Positions 46,251 through 55,541 of a DNA stretch of 64,000 nucleotides are shown in pieces (positions within the stretch are counted from its first letter, which is position 1; the number at the start of each line of letters is the position of its first letter). The position numbers were made by a program, and so were the translations under genes. The notes under the pieces were generated by a model, which ran no database searches, was not told where the DNA came from, and saw only the letters and a list, made by a program, of their open reading frames with translations. The stretch is from an uncultured Spirochaetales bacterium (GTDB lineage: Bacteria > Spirochaetota > Spirochaetia > Sphaerochaetales > Sphaerochaetaceae), in contig CASDZV010000013.1 of assembly GCA_949285905.1 (NCBI GenBank), forward strand, positions 25,433 to 89,432, given 5' to 3'.

Positions 46251-47546
46251 TTACTTTATGTACTTAGCGTAGACTGCTGCGACACCATCAAGTACGGACT
46301 GCACGTCAGCATCTGGATTCCAGAGTCTGTCCCACACGATTCTTGATTCAACTTCAATCTGCGGATACATGACATGTGAAGGAAGTACTCTACCTGTCTC
46401 GATGGATCCAGCAACTGCTGCAGACATCTGATCAGCTGTAAGAAGTGGCTGTGATGTGAGGAAGTCAGGCGATTCAAGAACACTGTATCTTGCAGGTGGC
46501 CAGATACCAGCCATGCGTGCTACGCAATCCTCATTTGTCATATAAGCAACGAGCTTCTTTGCAATCTCCACATTTGGGCCCTTGCTGAATGCGCCTACAC
46601 CAGCCTGTCCTGTAATAGGAACATCACCCAGCGGTCCAGCAGGCATTGGTGCAACACCCCATGCAAAGTCAACATCTGTGAGCTTGGAGACTCTTGATAC
46701 CTGTGCAGCTGTCATTGCAGCAGCTCCAGAGAAGAAATCACTCTGATCTCCAGGAGGAACTACAGAACCATCAACATAAACCATGTCATGGAAGAGCTGT
46801 ACAGCTTCTACAGACTCAGGAGTATTAATGAGAATCTGTCCATCGCTTGTCCATGCATCTCCGCCATATGAACGGATGATCGGGCAGAGGTTATGAAGGA
46901 CTCTTGCATCATATCCAGCACCGTCAACAGTCTGGTATCCCCATACGCCTGTAGCATCCTTGATAGCCTTTGAAGCCTCGCGGAATGTATCCCAGTTCCA
47001 GTTTCCTTCTGCAGCAAGCTTATCCGGTGTGTCGATTCCGGCAGCAGCGAAGAGATCTGCGTTATAGAGCATGAAGAACGGGCTTGTTGAGAATGGAACT
47101 GCATATGTTGTTCCATCGAGAACCCAGAGTTCCATTGCCTTGGCTGAGAAGTCTTCAGGATTGTATTCAGCAAGCGCTTCATCAAGCGGTGCAAGGAGAC
47201 CGGAAGCGATGAAAGCTGGCGCGGATGTCTCAAGTACCCAGAATACATCAGGTGCCTGTGATCCCTGAAGCTCAAGTGAAAGCTTTGTATTGTATTCACC
47301 GAACTCGATTGACTCGAACTCTGATTCTATCTCAATACCTTCTTTTGCTGCGAACTCGTCTACAAAGCTCTGCAGAAGAGCAATCTGGTCTGGATTGCTT
47401 GTCCATGTAGCAATCTTGATATGTACAGGACCAGAAGCAGCTGCGGCGCTCCCACTCTCTGCGCTTCCGCTTGCGAATGCAGGAACAATAAGAATGAAGA
47501 GAGAGAGAAGTGTGCATATTACTCTCATTTTCAAGGATGATCTCAT
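46251..47546 (-). CDS. sugar ABC transporter substrate-binding protein
   Basis: This 431-residue SBP_bac_1 protein has a signal peptide with probable cleavage at PAFA-SGSAES (no lipobox cysteine). The domain has HIKIATWTSNPDQIALLQSFVDEFAAKEGIEIE at the start and AKKLVAYMTNEDCVARM plus PPARYSVLESPDF toward the end. It captures a mono- or oligosaccharide for the two permeases downstream. AAAGGAGGAG gives a strong start. The probable LacI operator lies only 15 bases upstream. Confidence 0.92.
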   Translation of the reverse strand: MRSSLKMRVICTLLSLFILIVPAFASGSAESGSAAAASGPVHIKIATWTSNPDQIALLQSFVDEFAAKEGIEIESEFESIEFGEYNTKLSLELQGSQAPDVFWVLETSAPAFIASGLLAPLDEALAEYNPEDFSAKAMELWVLDGTTYAVPFSTSPFFMLYNADLFAAAGIDTPDKLAAEGNWNWDTFREASKAIKDATGVWGYQTVDGAGYDARVLHNLCPIIRSYGGDAWTSDGQILINTPESVEAVQLFHDMVYVDGSVVPPGDQSDFFSGAAAMTAAQVSRVSKLTDVDFAWGVAPMPAGPLGDVPITGQAGVGAFSKGPNVEIAKKLVAYMTNEDCVARMAGIWPPARYSVLESPDFLTSQPLLTADQMSAAVAGSIETGRVLPSHVMYPQIEVESRIVWDRLWNPDADVQSVLDGVAAVYAKYIK

Positions 47547-47561
47547 AATCTCCTCCTTTCG

Positions 47562-47581
47562 TTGATTAATCGATTAATCAA
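47562..47581. promoter_or_regulatory. perfect 20-bp palindrome, probable LacI operator
   Basis: The half-site TTGATTAATC is followed directly by its exact complement. It lies between the candidate promoter and the ribosome site of the binding-protein gene, a classic repressor position. The LacI-type protein encoded at the end of this operon (42192-43169) is the obvious ligand. Confidence 0.7.
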
Positions 47582-47713
47582 ATCGTATCACCACTTCCAG
47601 AAAAGGCAAGCAAAATTATGAAAATTACGAAAACAGAAGAAATTGCTGTCAATCAAAGGCATTATCTTGCCCAAATGTATACTATTTGTTTCTGCGCAGG
47701 AGCTGGCGGACAC

Positions 47714-48646
47714 TCAGTGCTGCAGCGTCAGGAAGCTGTCAATCTCTTTCCTGTATGGCATTGATGGAGCTGTGCCTGCCCTTGTGACGGACAAAGCGGC
47801 TGTTGCGCTTGCAAATACAGCGGCGTCTTCAAGCTTCTTACCTTCTGCCAGTGCTGTGACCAGACCTCCGCAGAAAGCGTCCCCTGCTCCGGTGCTGTCA
47901 ATGCACTTAACCTGATATGGGGGTATCATGAGAGGAGTGCCATGTGAGTACAGGAAAGCGCCTCGCTCTCCCAGTGTGATCAATACATCAGAGACACCTT
48001 GTGCCTCAAAATATCTTGCAGCAGCCAATGCGGCATTTTCATCTTCAATGCTGATTCCTGTAAGTTTTTCAGCTTCAGTTTCATTAGGAATGATGAGATC
48101 AATATTCCGGTAAAGACTCTCCGAAAAATCTCTCACAGGAGCAGGATTGAGAATTACCATGCCTCCAGCTTTCCTGACAATTTCAGAGGCACGTATTATG
48201 GCGCTCATGCCAATCTCAAACTGCATAAGAAGTATATCTGCATCTTCCAGTAGCGGTCTGACAGATTCTGCCGCAGCTTCATTCATCTCTTCGCAGGCTG
48301 CGGTGACAACGACGATTTCATTCTGCCCGCTGTTTTCATCGACAGTAATCAAGGCGGTACCTGTTGACCTGTTCTCTGAAACCATCACAGAAGAAGCCAT
48401 CCCCAGACACTCCATCGTGTCAAACAGGATATGCTGAAAAGCGTCATTGCCTACTGCGGTGACAATTTCCACATCTGCTCCTGCTTTGTGTGCTGCAACA
48501 GCCTGATTAAAACCTTTCCCGCCGGGTCCCATTCTGAAAGACGAGCCGAATACAGTCTCTCCGGGCATAGGATGATGAGATGCTCTGGCTGTCAGATCAA
48601 CGATGAAACTGCCAAATACAACTACTTTTTTCTGCTTATCACTCAC
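47714..48646 (-). CDS. rbsK: ribokinase (PfkB family)
   Basis: This protein of about 310 residues phosphorylates ribose or a similar sugar at O5. The PfkB signatures are GPGGKGFNQAVAAHKAGADVEIVTAVGNDAFG-like at the N-terminus and DSTGAGDAFCGGLVTAL with the catalytic aspartate. Ribokinase-type residues NPAP and NETEAEKLTGI are also present. The GTG at 48646 was chosen because AAGGAG lies seven bases before it; the ATG two codons earlier is too close. It is the last gene of a LacI-SBP-permease-permease operon and overlaps the gene before by eight bases. Ribose, a deoxyribose or a nucleoside-derived sugar is likely. Confidence 0.88.
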   Translation of the reverse strand: MSDKQKKVVVFGSFIVDLTARASHHPMPGETVFGSSFRMGPGGKGFNQAVAAHKAGADVEIVTAVGNDAFQHILFDTMECLGMASSVMVSENRSTGTALITVDENSGQNEIVVVTAACEEMNEAAAESVRPLLEDADILLMQFEIGMSAIIRASEIVRKAGGMVILNPAPVRDFSESLYRNIDLIIPNETEAEKLTGISIEDENAALAAARYFEAQGVSDVLITLGERGAFLYSHGTPLMIPPYQVKCIDSTGAGDAFCGGLVTALAEGKKLEDAAVFASATAALSVTRAGTAPSMPYRKEIDSFLTLQH

Positions 48647-49673
48647 ATTCATTCTCCTTGGCAAGAACAGGTATCCTGCCATCTTTGAATTCCTGTACCA
48701 GGATGCCTTTTATAAGCTCTGTAGAACGTTCCTTTCTTGAACGGCAGAGATACATGACACATTGGAATAGAACAAGCAGGCGCGTTTCTGCATCATCAGC
48801 GAAGAGATCTTTGATTTTGCAGCATGAATACATCAGCCTGTTGCACTCCGGATCTCCCATACCGATATCCTCAACAGACATGATTACTACACGCTCCCAG
48901 AGATATTCTTCCATCTCTTGCCCTGAAATCAGCGCTTCATAGGTTATCATCAGAGCATCTCTTTCCAGCCCACGTCTTATCGATTTCTGGAAGGCAGACT
49001 GCATCAGTTCCAGATTGAAACCATTGATGGACTCCATCTCATAAAAATGATTGTAGCTATTTACCGCAAACGGCTTCGGATCCGGGCCCCCATATATTTT
49101 TGAAAGTAATGCTCTGAGCCGCTGTTTATAAGGTTCTGCCATACCTGGAACTTCATTTGAGACATAGCTCCCACCATCCTCATTGAGGAAATCAAGAGGA
49201 TTATGTCCAAGCTTCCTTCCTTCATGATTATGGTGATCATACGCAAAAACCGGAACATGCGCAGTTTCTCCATTATCAAAGGCACTCTTAACTTCGTATA
49301 AGGAATCACAAACGCTGGAATCATGTCCGCAAGTGCAAAGATAACGTATAGCATGGATGAATGTAAGCGCCATCATTCCACCACTTTCCGGTGCATAAGG
49401 CTCTGAATCATAACATATCCTGTAGAGGTTGTAGACATAATCCAGGGCATATGGCTCTGCCATTCCCACAATGTTCACTGCTATTCTGAAAAGTTCCTTC
49501 CAGAGTCTTTCAAGTATGAACGTGCTTGTGCGGTACATATCGTATGCGATGTCGATAGCCTTCTCCATTTCGCCTTCCTGGATAAATGTCCAAAGCGAAG
49601 TCACTGCCTTTTCCAATGGAAGGCCCGCCCTGGTGAATGTTTTTTCCTCTAACTGAAAAGCAGAATATTTCAT
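48639..49673 (-). CDS. RarA (MgsA) C-terminal-like protein without AAA+ domain, duplicated
   Basis: This 344-residue cytosolic protein resembles the C-terminal oligomerisation part of the replication-recombination ATPase RarA/MgsA, but twice. One copy (about 225-330) reads QSAFQKSIRRGLERDALMITYEAL then LWERVVIMSVEDIGMGDPECNRL, close to the RarA pattern of an AIRRGDE helix followed by IASEDIGLADP. The other (about 20-120) reads LEKAVTSLWTFIQEGEMEKAIDIAY then LWKELFRIAVNIVGMAEPYAL. A central VFAYDHHNHEGRKLGHNPLDFLNE matches the RarA C-terminal tail. No Walker motifs are present. It is encoded between an ABC permease and ribokinase, so a role in sugar metabolism is suggested, not DNA repair. The ATG at 49673 has AAAGG at proper spacing. 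Confidence 0.68.
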   Translation of the reverse strand: MKYSAFQLEEKTFTRAGLPLEKAVTSLWTFIQEGEMEKAIDIAYDMYRTSTFILERLWKELFRIAVNIVGMAEPYALDYVYNLYRICYDSEPYAPESGGMMALTFIHAIRYLCTCGHDSSVCDSLYEVKSAFDNGETAHVPVFAYDHHNHEGRKLGHNPLDFLNEDGGSYVSNEVPGMAEPYKQRLRALLSKIYGGPDPKPFAVNSYNHFYEMESINGFNLELMQSAFQKSIRRGLERDALMITYEALISGQEMEEYLWERVVIMSVEDIGMGDPECNRLMYSCCKIKDLFADDAETRLLVLFQCVMYLCRSRKERSTELIKGILVQEFKDGRIPVLAKENECE

Positions 49674-49678
49674 ATTAC

Positions 49679-50509
49679 TCATCCTTTGATACTTCCTGCA
49701 CAGAGGCTCTTCTCGACCTTTTCCTGAGCCAGAAGATAGAGAATCAATGTCGGAATGATGCTGATGACAATTGCAGCAAAACTTATTGAATAGAAGGTCC
49801 CGAAATCACCTTTAAGGTTTAACAGAGCCTGAGATATGGTCTTGAGGTCCGATTGCGTGATAAGCACATTCGAAATCGGAAGCTCGTTATAGACAAACAG
49901 GAATGAGATGATGGCACATGTAGAAAGCGCCGGCTTGATTACCGGAGTAATGACACAGACAAGAATCTGAAAAAGCCCACACCCGTCTATCGTCGCGGCT
50001 TCGTCGATTTCTCCGGGAACAGAATCAATACTGTTTTTCAGAATAAGGAAAACCATCGAAAGATTCAGCCCGGCATATACTACGGAAAGTGCAAAGAGGT
50101 TGTTATTCAGCCCTACTGAGCTGACCATCTGAATAATCGGTACTATTGCAGCCTGAATCGGAATCATCATTGCAGCTATTAGGAACAGAGTTATGCCCCC
50201 GCTGAATGGTACTTTCTTCCTGGAAATCACATACGAACCCAATAACGATACGAAAAGTATGAGAAGAATAGAAAGAATCGACACAAAGAGAGAATTGAAG
50301 ACAGCCTGTATGATATTAGTCATGCTCTCAGCCTTGACATAATTCTCCCAGTGCCAGACTTCCGGAAGGCTGAAATAATCCGTGAATATGCTCTGATCAT
50401 CCTTGAACGAGGATATCAAAGTGAAGAACAAGGGCAAGAGCGTGCTGAGAAACCATAGAGCGGCAAGGGAAATATATATAACGCGACCTATCGTCCATCT
50501 CGTCTTCAT
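49679..50509 (-). CDS. sugar ABC transporter permease (MalG type)
   Basis: This 276-residue permease has six predicted helices. The EAA loop is IDEAATIDGCGLFQILVCVITPVIKP, and the C-terminus is KSLCAGSIKG. AGAAGGAGAACAAG precedes the ATG, which overlaps the upstream permease stop by four bases. It is the fourth gene of the LacI-headed operon. Confidence 0.92.
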   Translation of the reverse strand: MKTRWTIGRVIYISLAALWFLSTLLPLFFTLISSFKDDQSIFTDYFSLPEVWHWENYVKAESMTNIIQAVFNSLFVSILSILLILFVSLLGSYVISRKKVPFSGGITLFLIAAMMIPIQAAIVPIIQMVSSVGLNNNLFALSVVYAGLNLSMVFLILKNSIDSVPGEIDEAATIDGCGLFQILVCVITPVIKPALSTCAIISFLFVYNELPISNVLITQSDLKTISQALLNLKGDFGTFYSISFAAIVISIIPTLILYLLAQEKVEKSLCAGSIKG

Positions 50510-51456
50510 CTTGTTCTCCTTCTGAAAATCGCAGTATCTCGTTCCTTGAACAAAGCGTTTACTATAATCGTAATCAGCAGACTGAAGACGACCATTACAA
50601 CAGCAATGGCATTGGCATACCCAAACCGCCCATATGTGAAAGCCTGTTTATAAAGCAAAGTATTTGGAACTTCAGTTGCATACCCCGGACCTCCACCTGT
50701 AAGCCCCATGATGAAATCAAAAACCTTGAAGGTTCCGGTAAGTATGAAAATGATAACTGTGCATATAGTCGGTTTCAGAGCAGGAAGTGTCACATATAAC
50801 AGTTTCTGCCAGCTGCTGGCTCCATCAATTGTCGCTGCTTCATAGAAATCATTTGATATTCCAGCCATGCTTGATGAGAAGATGATCATCTGGAAACCTG
50901 CATTGCCCCACATATTGATAAACGCGATGGTCCACATAGCAGATTTTATGTTTCCAAGAAGATTCAGATTCTTAACGAGACCCAGCTTCTGAAGAATCAT
51001 CGGAACGGGACCAGCCCCTGGAAGCAGCAGGAATGTGAACATAAGACAGATTGCCATACGGTTGATTACCACTGGCAGGAAATACATCGTCTTGGCGATT
51101 CTCAGCCCCCTGAATTTTCTATTGATGACGGTAGCGAGGAAGAAGGAAACCGGAAGAGTGGCAAAAATTCCTACCATGGCAAGAATCCCGATATTCTTGA
51201 ATGCAGTCAGCGTGTTCCTGTCATTACTGAATTTGGTATAGTTGTCTAACCCGACAAACTCCTTTGCAACACTGGAAACACCGTTCCATGAGAAAAAGGA
51301 GAGGTAGAACATACTCAGAAGTGGATAAACAACAACCGCACAATAAAGTATGAGCACAGGAAGAAGCATCAATATCGCTTCAACTGAGTATCTTTTATGC
51401 TTCAGAGTGTTCTTATTTCTCATTACTTTACCTGAGGGATCAAAAGGGCTGTCCAT
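50506..51456 (-). CDS. sugar ABC transporter permease (MalF type)
   Basis: This 316-residue permease has six helices after a basic N-terminus (RNKNTLKHKRYSVEA). The EAA loop is FYEAATIDGASSWQKLLYVTLPALKP. AGAGGTGTTTT precedes the ATG at 51456. It follows the binding-protein gene by 30 bases and pairs with the MalG-type permease encoded next. Confidence 0.92.
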   Translation of the reverse strand: MDSPFDPSGKVMRNKNTLKHKRYSVEAILMLLPVLILYCAVVVYPLLSMFYLSFFSWNGVSSVAKEFVGLDNYTKFSNDRNTLTAFKNIGILAMVGIFATLPVSFFLATVINRKFRGLRIAKTMYFLPVVINRMAICLMFTFLLLPGAGPVPMILQKLGLVKNLNLLGNIKSAMWTIAFINMWGNAGFQMIIFSSSMAGISNDFYEAATIDGASSWQKLLYVTLPALKPTICTVIIFILTGTFKVFDFIMGLTGGGPGYATEVPNTLLYKQAFTYGRFGYANAIAVVMVVFSLLITIIVNALFKERDTAIFRRRTR

Positions 51457-51486
51457 AAAACACCTCTACAAACAGCCCATCAATGC

Positions 51487-52830
51487 TTACTGCTGGAAAA
51501 GCTCGTCGTACAGGGATTGAAGATTTTCAGCAACTGTTTCAACATCAGCCCCGACAAAGAGCGTCTGCAACTCCGTATTTGTGATATTCAGAACATCAGA
51601 GTTATTCATATAGGTTCCGATAATATCCGTAGTAGCGGATCTTGTAGCATATCCTTCCATGAAGGTCCGCATCGGGTTAGAGGCTTTGGAAACATCATAA
51701 TCAATATCAAGAGGATACACACCGCCCATAGCAATCTCCTCAGCATAACCTTCAAACGTTTCCTTACTGAGCATGAAATTCAGCAGTTTTCCAGCAGCTT
51801 CATATTCTGGAGACCCGACAGGTGCCGAGATACAGAACCCCTCACTGGTTGTTGCAAACCAGATATCCTTATTCTCAGGATTGCTCTCGAAATATGGGAA
51901 ATTCACACAGTCTATCTCATCAGCAAAATCGAAGCTGTTGAATCTATCCCAGAACCATGTAGCGGAAAAGAGCATCGCAATCTTTCCCTCACCGAACTGA
52001 GCGACATTGTAATCTGTATCAAATGAAATCGGGTATGGCCCGAAAAGTCCGGAATCAATCATTCCTTTGAATACTTCAAGAGCATGTATCATCTCCGGAT
52101 CTGTCCATTTTATCTCATGATTGATGAACCTGTCCCTGAACTCCAAGCCATACATGCGTACAACAAGCTCACTGAAAAATCTTCCAAGATCGGATGTTGT
52201 CTTTGCAGATACACTAAAAGGGATAATGTCAGGATCGGCTGCCCAAAGAACCTCAGCCATCTCATAAACATCTTCCCATGTTGCCGGAGTTTCGAGCCCA
52301 TGCTCTTCAAGAAGCTTAGTGTTGACATACACAGGTGAATTGACAACACCATTGGGGACTCCATAAATTCCAGGAAGTGAATCAAATGCGAATGACTCAA
52401 AGACCGATTGATCGACAGGTCCTTCCCACTCAGGGCTTTCAATAATCGGTGTAAGATCGCTCATCACTCCGCTTTCAGCCCATTCGAGATGAGGGAACGC
52501 ATCTGAACAAATGAACAGAGTCGGTGTCGTACCAGCTGCAACGGAGGCCCGCAGAGTGCTCTTATAAGAATCAGCTTCTGCTATTGATACATCTTCAACG
52601 ACTATATCAGGATTCAATGCTCTGAATTCATCCAGCTTGTCGAGGAAGAATTTATGGCGGGGAACTTCCGGATTTGTATAGCGTGAAAGATATGAAATCT
52701 CAACAGTTGCAGAGGTTTGTTCAGCTACAGGTGCGGCTGTAGCAGCTGTCCCTGCTGTTTCTTCTTTCGTACAAGAAGCAACACTGAAAACTGCCAGAAG
52801 CAAGCATAATAAAATCGAAATCTTCTTCAT
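51487..52830 (-). CDS. sugar ABC transporter substrate-binding lipoprotein
   Basis: This 447-residue SBP_bac_1 protein has a true lipobox (VASC followed by TKEE), unlike the other two MalE-type binding proteins in the window. The mature part starts with an alanine/threonine-rich linker, then EISYLSRYTNPEVPRHKFFLDKLDEF; later it has IPFSVSAKTTSDLGRFF and AGKLLNFMLSKETFEGYAEEIAMGG. It delivers a sugar to the two permeases. AAAGGAGATACAA precedes the ATG. The co-encoded ribokinase suggests a pentose-like ligand. Confidence 0.92.
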   Translation of the reverse strand: MKKISILLCLLLAVFSVASCTKEETAGTAATAAPVAEQTSATVEISYLSRYTNPEVPRHKFFLDKLDEFRALNPDIVVEDVSIAEADSYKSTLRASVAAGTTPTLFICSDAFPHLEWAESGVMSDLTPIIESPEWEGPVDQSVFESFAFDSLPGIYGVPNGVVNSPVYVNTKLLEEHGLETPATWEDVYEMAEVLWAADPDIIPFSVSAKTTSDLGRFFSELVVRMYGLEFRDRFINHEIKWTDPEMIHALEVFKGMIDSGLFGPYPISFDTDYNVAQFGEGKIAMLFSATWFWDRFNSFDFADEIDCVNFPYFESNPENKDIWFATTSEGFCISAPVGSPEYEAAGKLLNFMLSKETFEGYAEEIAMGGVYPLDIDYDVSKASNPMRTFMEGYATRSATTDIIGTYMNNSDVLNITNTELQTLFVGADVETVAENLQSLYDELFQQ

Positions 52831-52845
52831 TTGTATCTCCTTTTT

Positions 52846-53838
52846 TCACTTTTCGGATTTCGGTCTCAACAGGCTAGGAATCAACGTGATTCTTCTATTT
52901 GTCCAATGTCCCTTACAGTTGCAATGTTCCAGAATGATTCTTGCAGCCGCCTCCCCCATCTCTTTTGTTGGACGCTGTACTACAGTTATGCCAGGATTCT
53001 GTTCCATGAGATCTGATATCTCGTCAAAACCGATGACCTCAATCTCTTTCCCGTCGCGCTGCCGTAAAGCCTGTAGCACACCGATAGTCATCAGATTATT
53101 TGAAGAAAATATTGCTGTAATCTCAGGATGGTTATCCAGAAGCAGGTTCGCAAGGCCGAAACCAGATTGCCTGCTGAAATCACCGGGCATAATGTAGTCT
53201 GGGTTAACAGCGATACCTGCTTCTCTTAGTGCATTGATATACCCCTGCTGTCTTTCCCGGCCAGGCTTTGAGGATACAGGGCCTGCAATAAGCCCTATAT
53301 TGCAATGTCCATTTCTGATCAGCTCCATTACACCATCATGCGCACCAAGCTCATTATGTATGAATACACCATCAAAGGATGAACTTCTAACATCCCTGTC
53401 AACAAGAACAACAGGAACATGCAAAGCTCCCAGCAGATTCTCTGCAGGGAATTCCTCCTCAGCATCCGACACTGGTGTGATAATCACTCCTTGCAAATTG
53501 AAAAACTTCAGCGTATTGAGGATATTGACCTCTTTGGCAACGCTTTCTTCACTATCCATGATGATAAGTTCGAAATCATACTGATTAAGGACTGAACGGA
53601 TTCCTTTCAGAACATCAGTGAAAAAAGGATTCGTTATATCGGGGACTACTACTGCAATGATCTTGCGTTCTTCCGTAATGGCTTTGAAACGAGCCTGCAA
53701 TTTCCGGTCATCGGAGCTCTCAATAACCGCTTCCAGCTTTTTCAGCTTGTCTGGAGTGCAATTTGTCTGCCCGTTAAGAATACGGGAGATTGTTGCTATA
53801 GATATACCAGTAGCCTCTGACAATTCTTTCAGCGTCAC
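52846..53838 (-). CDS. LacI family transcriptional regulator
   Basis: This 330-residue regulator has a LacI helix-turn-helix (TLKELSEATGISIATISRILNGQTN), a hinge, and a type I periplasmic-binding-like effector domain (KIIAVVVPDITNPFFTDVLKGI; NIGLIAGPVSSKPGRERQQGYINAL; EIEVIGFDEISDLMEQNPGITVVQRP). It starts at a GTG with a strong GGAGGTAATCA site and is the first gene of the operon, 15 bases before the binding-protein gene. It should repress its own operon until the sugar or its phosphate accumulates. Confidence 0.92.
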   Translation of the reverse strand: MTLKELSEATGISIATISRILNGQTNCTPDKLKKLEAVIESSDDRKLQARFKAITEERKIIAVVVPDITNPFFTDVLKGIRSVLNQYDFELIIMDSEESVAKEVNILNTLKFFNLQGVIITPVSDAEEEFPAENLLGALHVPVVLVDRDVRSSSFDGVFIHNELGAHDGVMELIRNGHCNIGLIAGPVSSKPGRERQQGYINALREAGIAVNPDYIMPGDFSRQSGFGLANLLLDNHPEITAIFSSNNLMTIGVLQALRQRDGKEIEVIGFDEISDLMEQNPGITVVQRPTKEMGEAAARIILEHCNCKGHWTNRRITLIPSLLRPKSEK

Positions 53839-53946
53839 TGATTACCTCCATTCAAAAACACAGCATAGCAATCTGCAGTTTCATCTCGATAACAACTGTT
53901 TCATCCAACCTCAGTGTAAGCCATAAAACCAGATTTTCAAGCAAAA

Positions 53947-53983
53947 TTGAAAATTTTTCCAAAATAGCAGGAATTATTTTCAA
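53947..53983. promoter_or_regulatory. interrupted inverted repeat upstream of the LacI-headed operon
   Basis: The 14-base arms TTGAAAATTTTTCC and GGAATTATTTTCAA are complementary at 12 positions and separated by nine bases. They lie about 110 bases before the LacI start in very AT-rich DNA. An operator or an AT-rich promoter element is possible. A plus-strand terminator is unlikely because no plus-strand gene precedes it. Confidence 0.3.
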
Positions 53984-54029
53984 CTTTTTTCATATATTTT
54001 TCACTATTTCTACAAAAGCAGAGAATCTA

Positions 54030-54319
54030 TTATTTTGTCATAAAATGAATTATTTTCTTAATATTCCATGATTTCAGATAGTCAGCCAGCTGTTCATAAG
54101 CAGGTATTTAGCCCAGACACACATCAGCTTCTGCCCTCCTGAATTGAATGCTGGAGGAACATCATATTTTAGTCTTCATCATCTCAGCCAGAGAATCTCC
54201 ATAAACACCATCTAAAAATATACCGTCATACTTTCAGCTCGAAGCATTATCTGGGAAGACTTATTCATCTGAACAGCATTATTCAGATCTTCATTAAGCT
54301 CATTGATAGAAGAAATATC
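54030..54319 (-). pseudogene. decayed gene remnant, multiple frameshifts, unknown family
   Basis: Read on the minus strand, a continuous protein sense can be followed only by changing frame three times. It runs NELNEDLNNAVQMNKSSQIM, then LDGVYGDSLAEMMKTK, then YDVPPAFNSGGQKLMCVWAK, and ends AYEQLADYLKSWNIK with a stop at 54030. The shifts occur near a T-run, at an A-run and near the CTGCTTATG stretch. I do not recognise the family. It begins right after the Fic gene stop, so the Fic gene may have replaced its front part. Confidence 0.5.
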
Positions 54320-54322
54320 CAA

Positions 54323-55369
54323 TCAAGGCACTATATACCCTGTAGATGGTCCGGCTCCGACCTTTACGATATATCCTCTCTTTACCAGCTCCGTAAGGGT
54401 TCTCTCCACAGTCACCCTGCTGATATCAGGACAAAGATTCATAATCTCTTTCTTTGTAATCTTCCCAACATTCTTCTCAATTACAGCTTTGATCCGGTCC
54501 GGTTTTGATAGTCCTTTATATCTCAGATATTCAACCCGGGACTCAAACTCATTATATGCTTTCAAGACAATTCCAAGATAATACTTCACAAATGGTTCAT
54601 AGTTGTTTTCGCCATCATGCCATCCTGAAGAACTTGACTGCAATGCCTCATAATATGTTTCCTTGCTCTTTTCAATAAGCATTTCGAGACTGATATACTT
54701 TCCAACTATGAAACCTGCCTTATAGTAAAGCAATAATGTCAAAAGGCGACTCAGACGTCCATTACCATCAGCAAAAGGGTGAATGCACAGAAAATCCAAG
54801 ATAAACATGGAAATCAAAAGCAGCTTATCTATCTTGCCAGCATTCCATTCTTCATTGAAGCTTAAGCACAATTCATCCACAGCTTCTGCTGTCTGCCATG
54901 CAGGAACAGGTACGAATCTCACTCTCTGCTTGCCTTCCGAATCCCTTTCAGCAATGAAGTTGTCCGAATTCTTGTAAACACCACCTGCTGTCCCATCGGA
55001 ATAGGAATACAGGTCCTTATGAAGCTGTAGAATGACATTTGGGCGAGGTGCTATATATTCATAGTTTTCGTGGATTATTGAGAGCACTTCCCTGTATCCC
55101 GCAATTTCCTGTTCAGAGCGGTTACGAGGTTCAGCTTTCTGCCTAACAAGTTCTTCCAGGCGTTTATCCGTAGAGAAGATACCTTCTATTCTGTTTGAAG
55201 CTCCCGTGCTTTGTATCATTGCCACTTCCAGAAGAGTCTGCAATTCATCTATATGGGCTTCTACGAATAAATCCTGACGCCCCTTATGTTCATGAAGAGA
55301 GGTTAGCAGCTGGACAATTTCTGGCGTAAGCAGTTTTTTCGAGGTTTTTGCGTAATCGAATTTTCTCAT
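54323..55369 (-). CDS. Fic family protein (class II, self-inhibited AMPylase type)
   Basis: This 348-residue protein has the full Fic catalytic motif HPFADGNGRLSR at residues 197-208, with the catalytic histidine H197. The N-terminal inhibitory helix motif S58-N-R-I-E62-G63 ([S/T]xxxE[G/N]) places it in class II. The last 55 residues form a winged-helix-like segment (ITKKEIMNLCPDISRVTVERTLTELVKRGYIVKV). Such proteins usually transfer AMP to a target protein hydroxyl. The ATG at 55369 follows AAGGAG. No antitoxin gene is adjacent. Both flanks carry gene remnants, so it may be a recent, mobile arrival. Confidence 0.9.
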   Translation of the reverse strand: MRKFDYAKTSKKLLTPEIVQLLTSLHEHKGRQDLFVEAHIDELQTLLEVAMIQSTGASNRIEGIFSTDKRLEELVRQKAEPRNRSEQEIAGYREVLSIIHENYEYIAPRPNVILQLHKDLYSYSDGTAGGVYKNSDNFIAERDSEGKQRVRFVPVPAWQTAEAVDELCLSFNEEWNAGKIDKLLLISMFILDFLCIHPFADGNGRLSRLLTLLLYYKAGFIVGKYISLEMLIEKSKETYYEALQSSSSGWHDGENNYEPFVKYYLGIVLKAYNEFESRVEYLRYKGLSKPDRIKAVIEKNVGKITKKEIMNLCPDISRVTVERTLTELVKRGYIVKVGAGPSTGYIVP

Positions 55370-55541
55370 GCGAATCTCCTTCATTCTCAACCATATCTAC
55401 ATCATTCAACCATAAAATGATGGAGATCGCAACATTGTTTATGGAGACAAAACATTCGGTTTGCGAATCACACCCAAAAAGATTTTCTGTTATCGAGAAC
55501 CACAAAATAGTAGCAACAGCATTTTCATGCCGGAGCACCTT

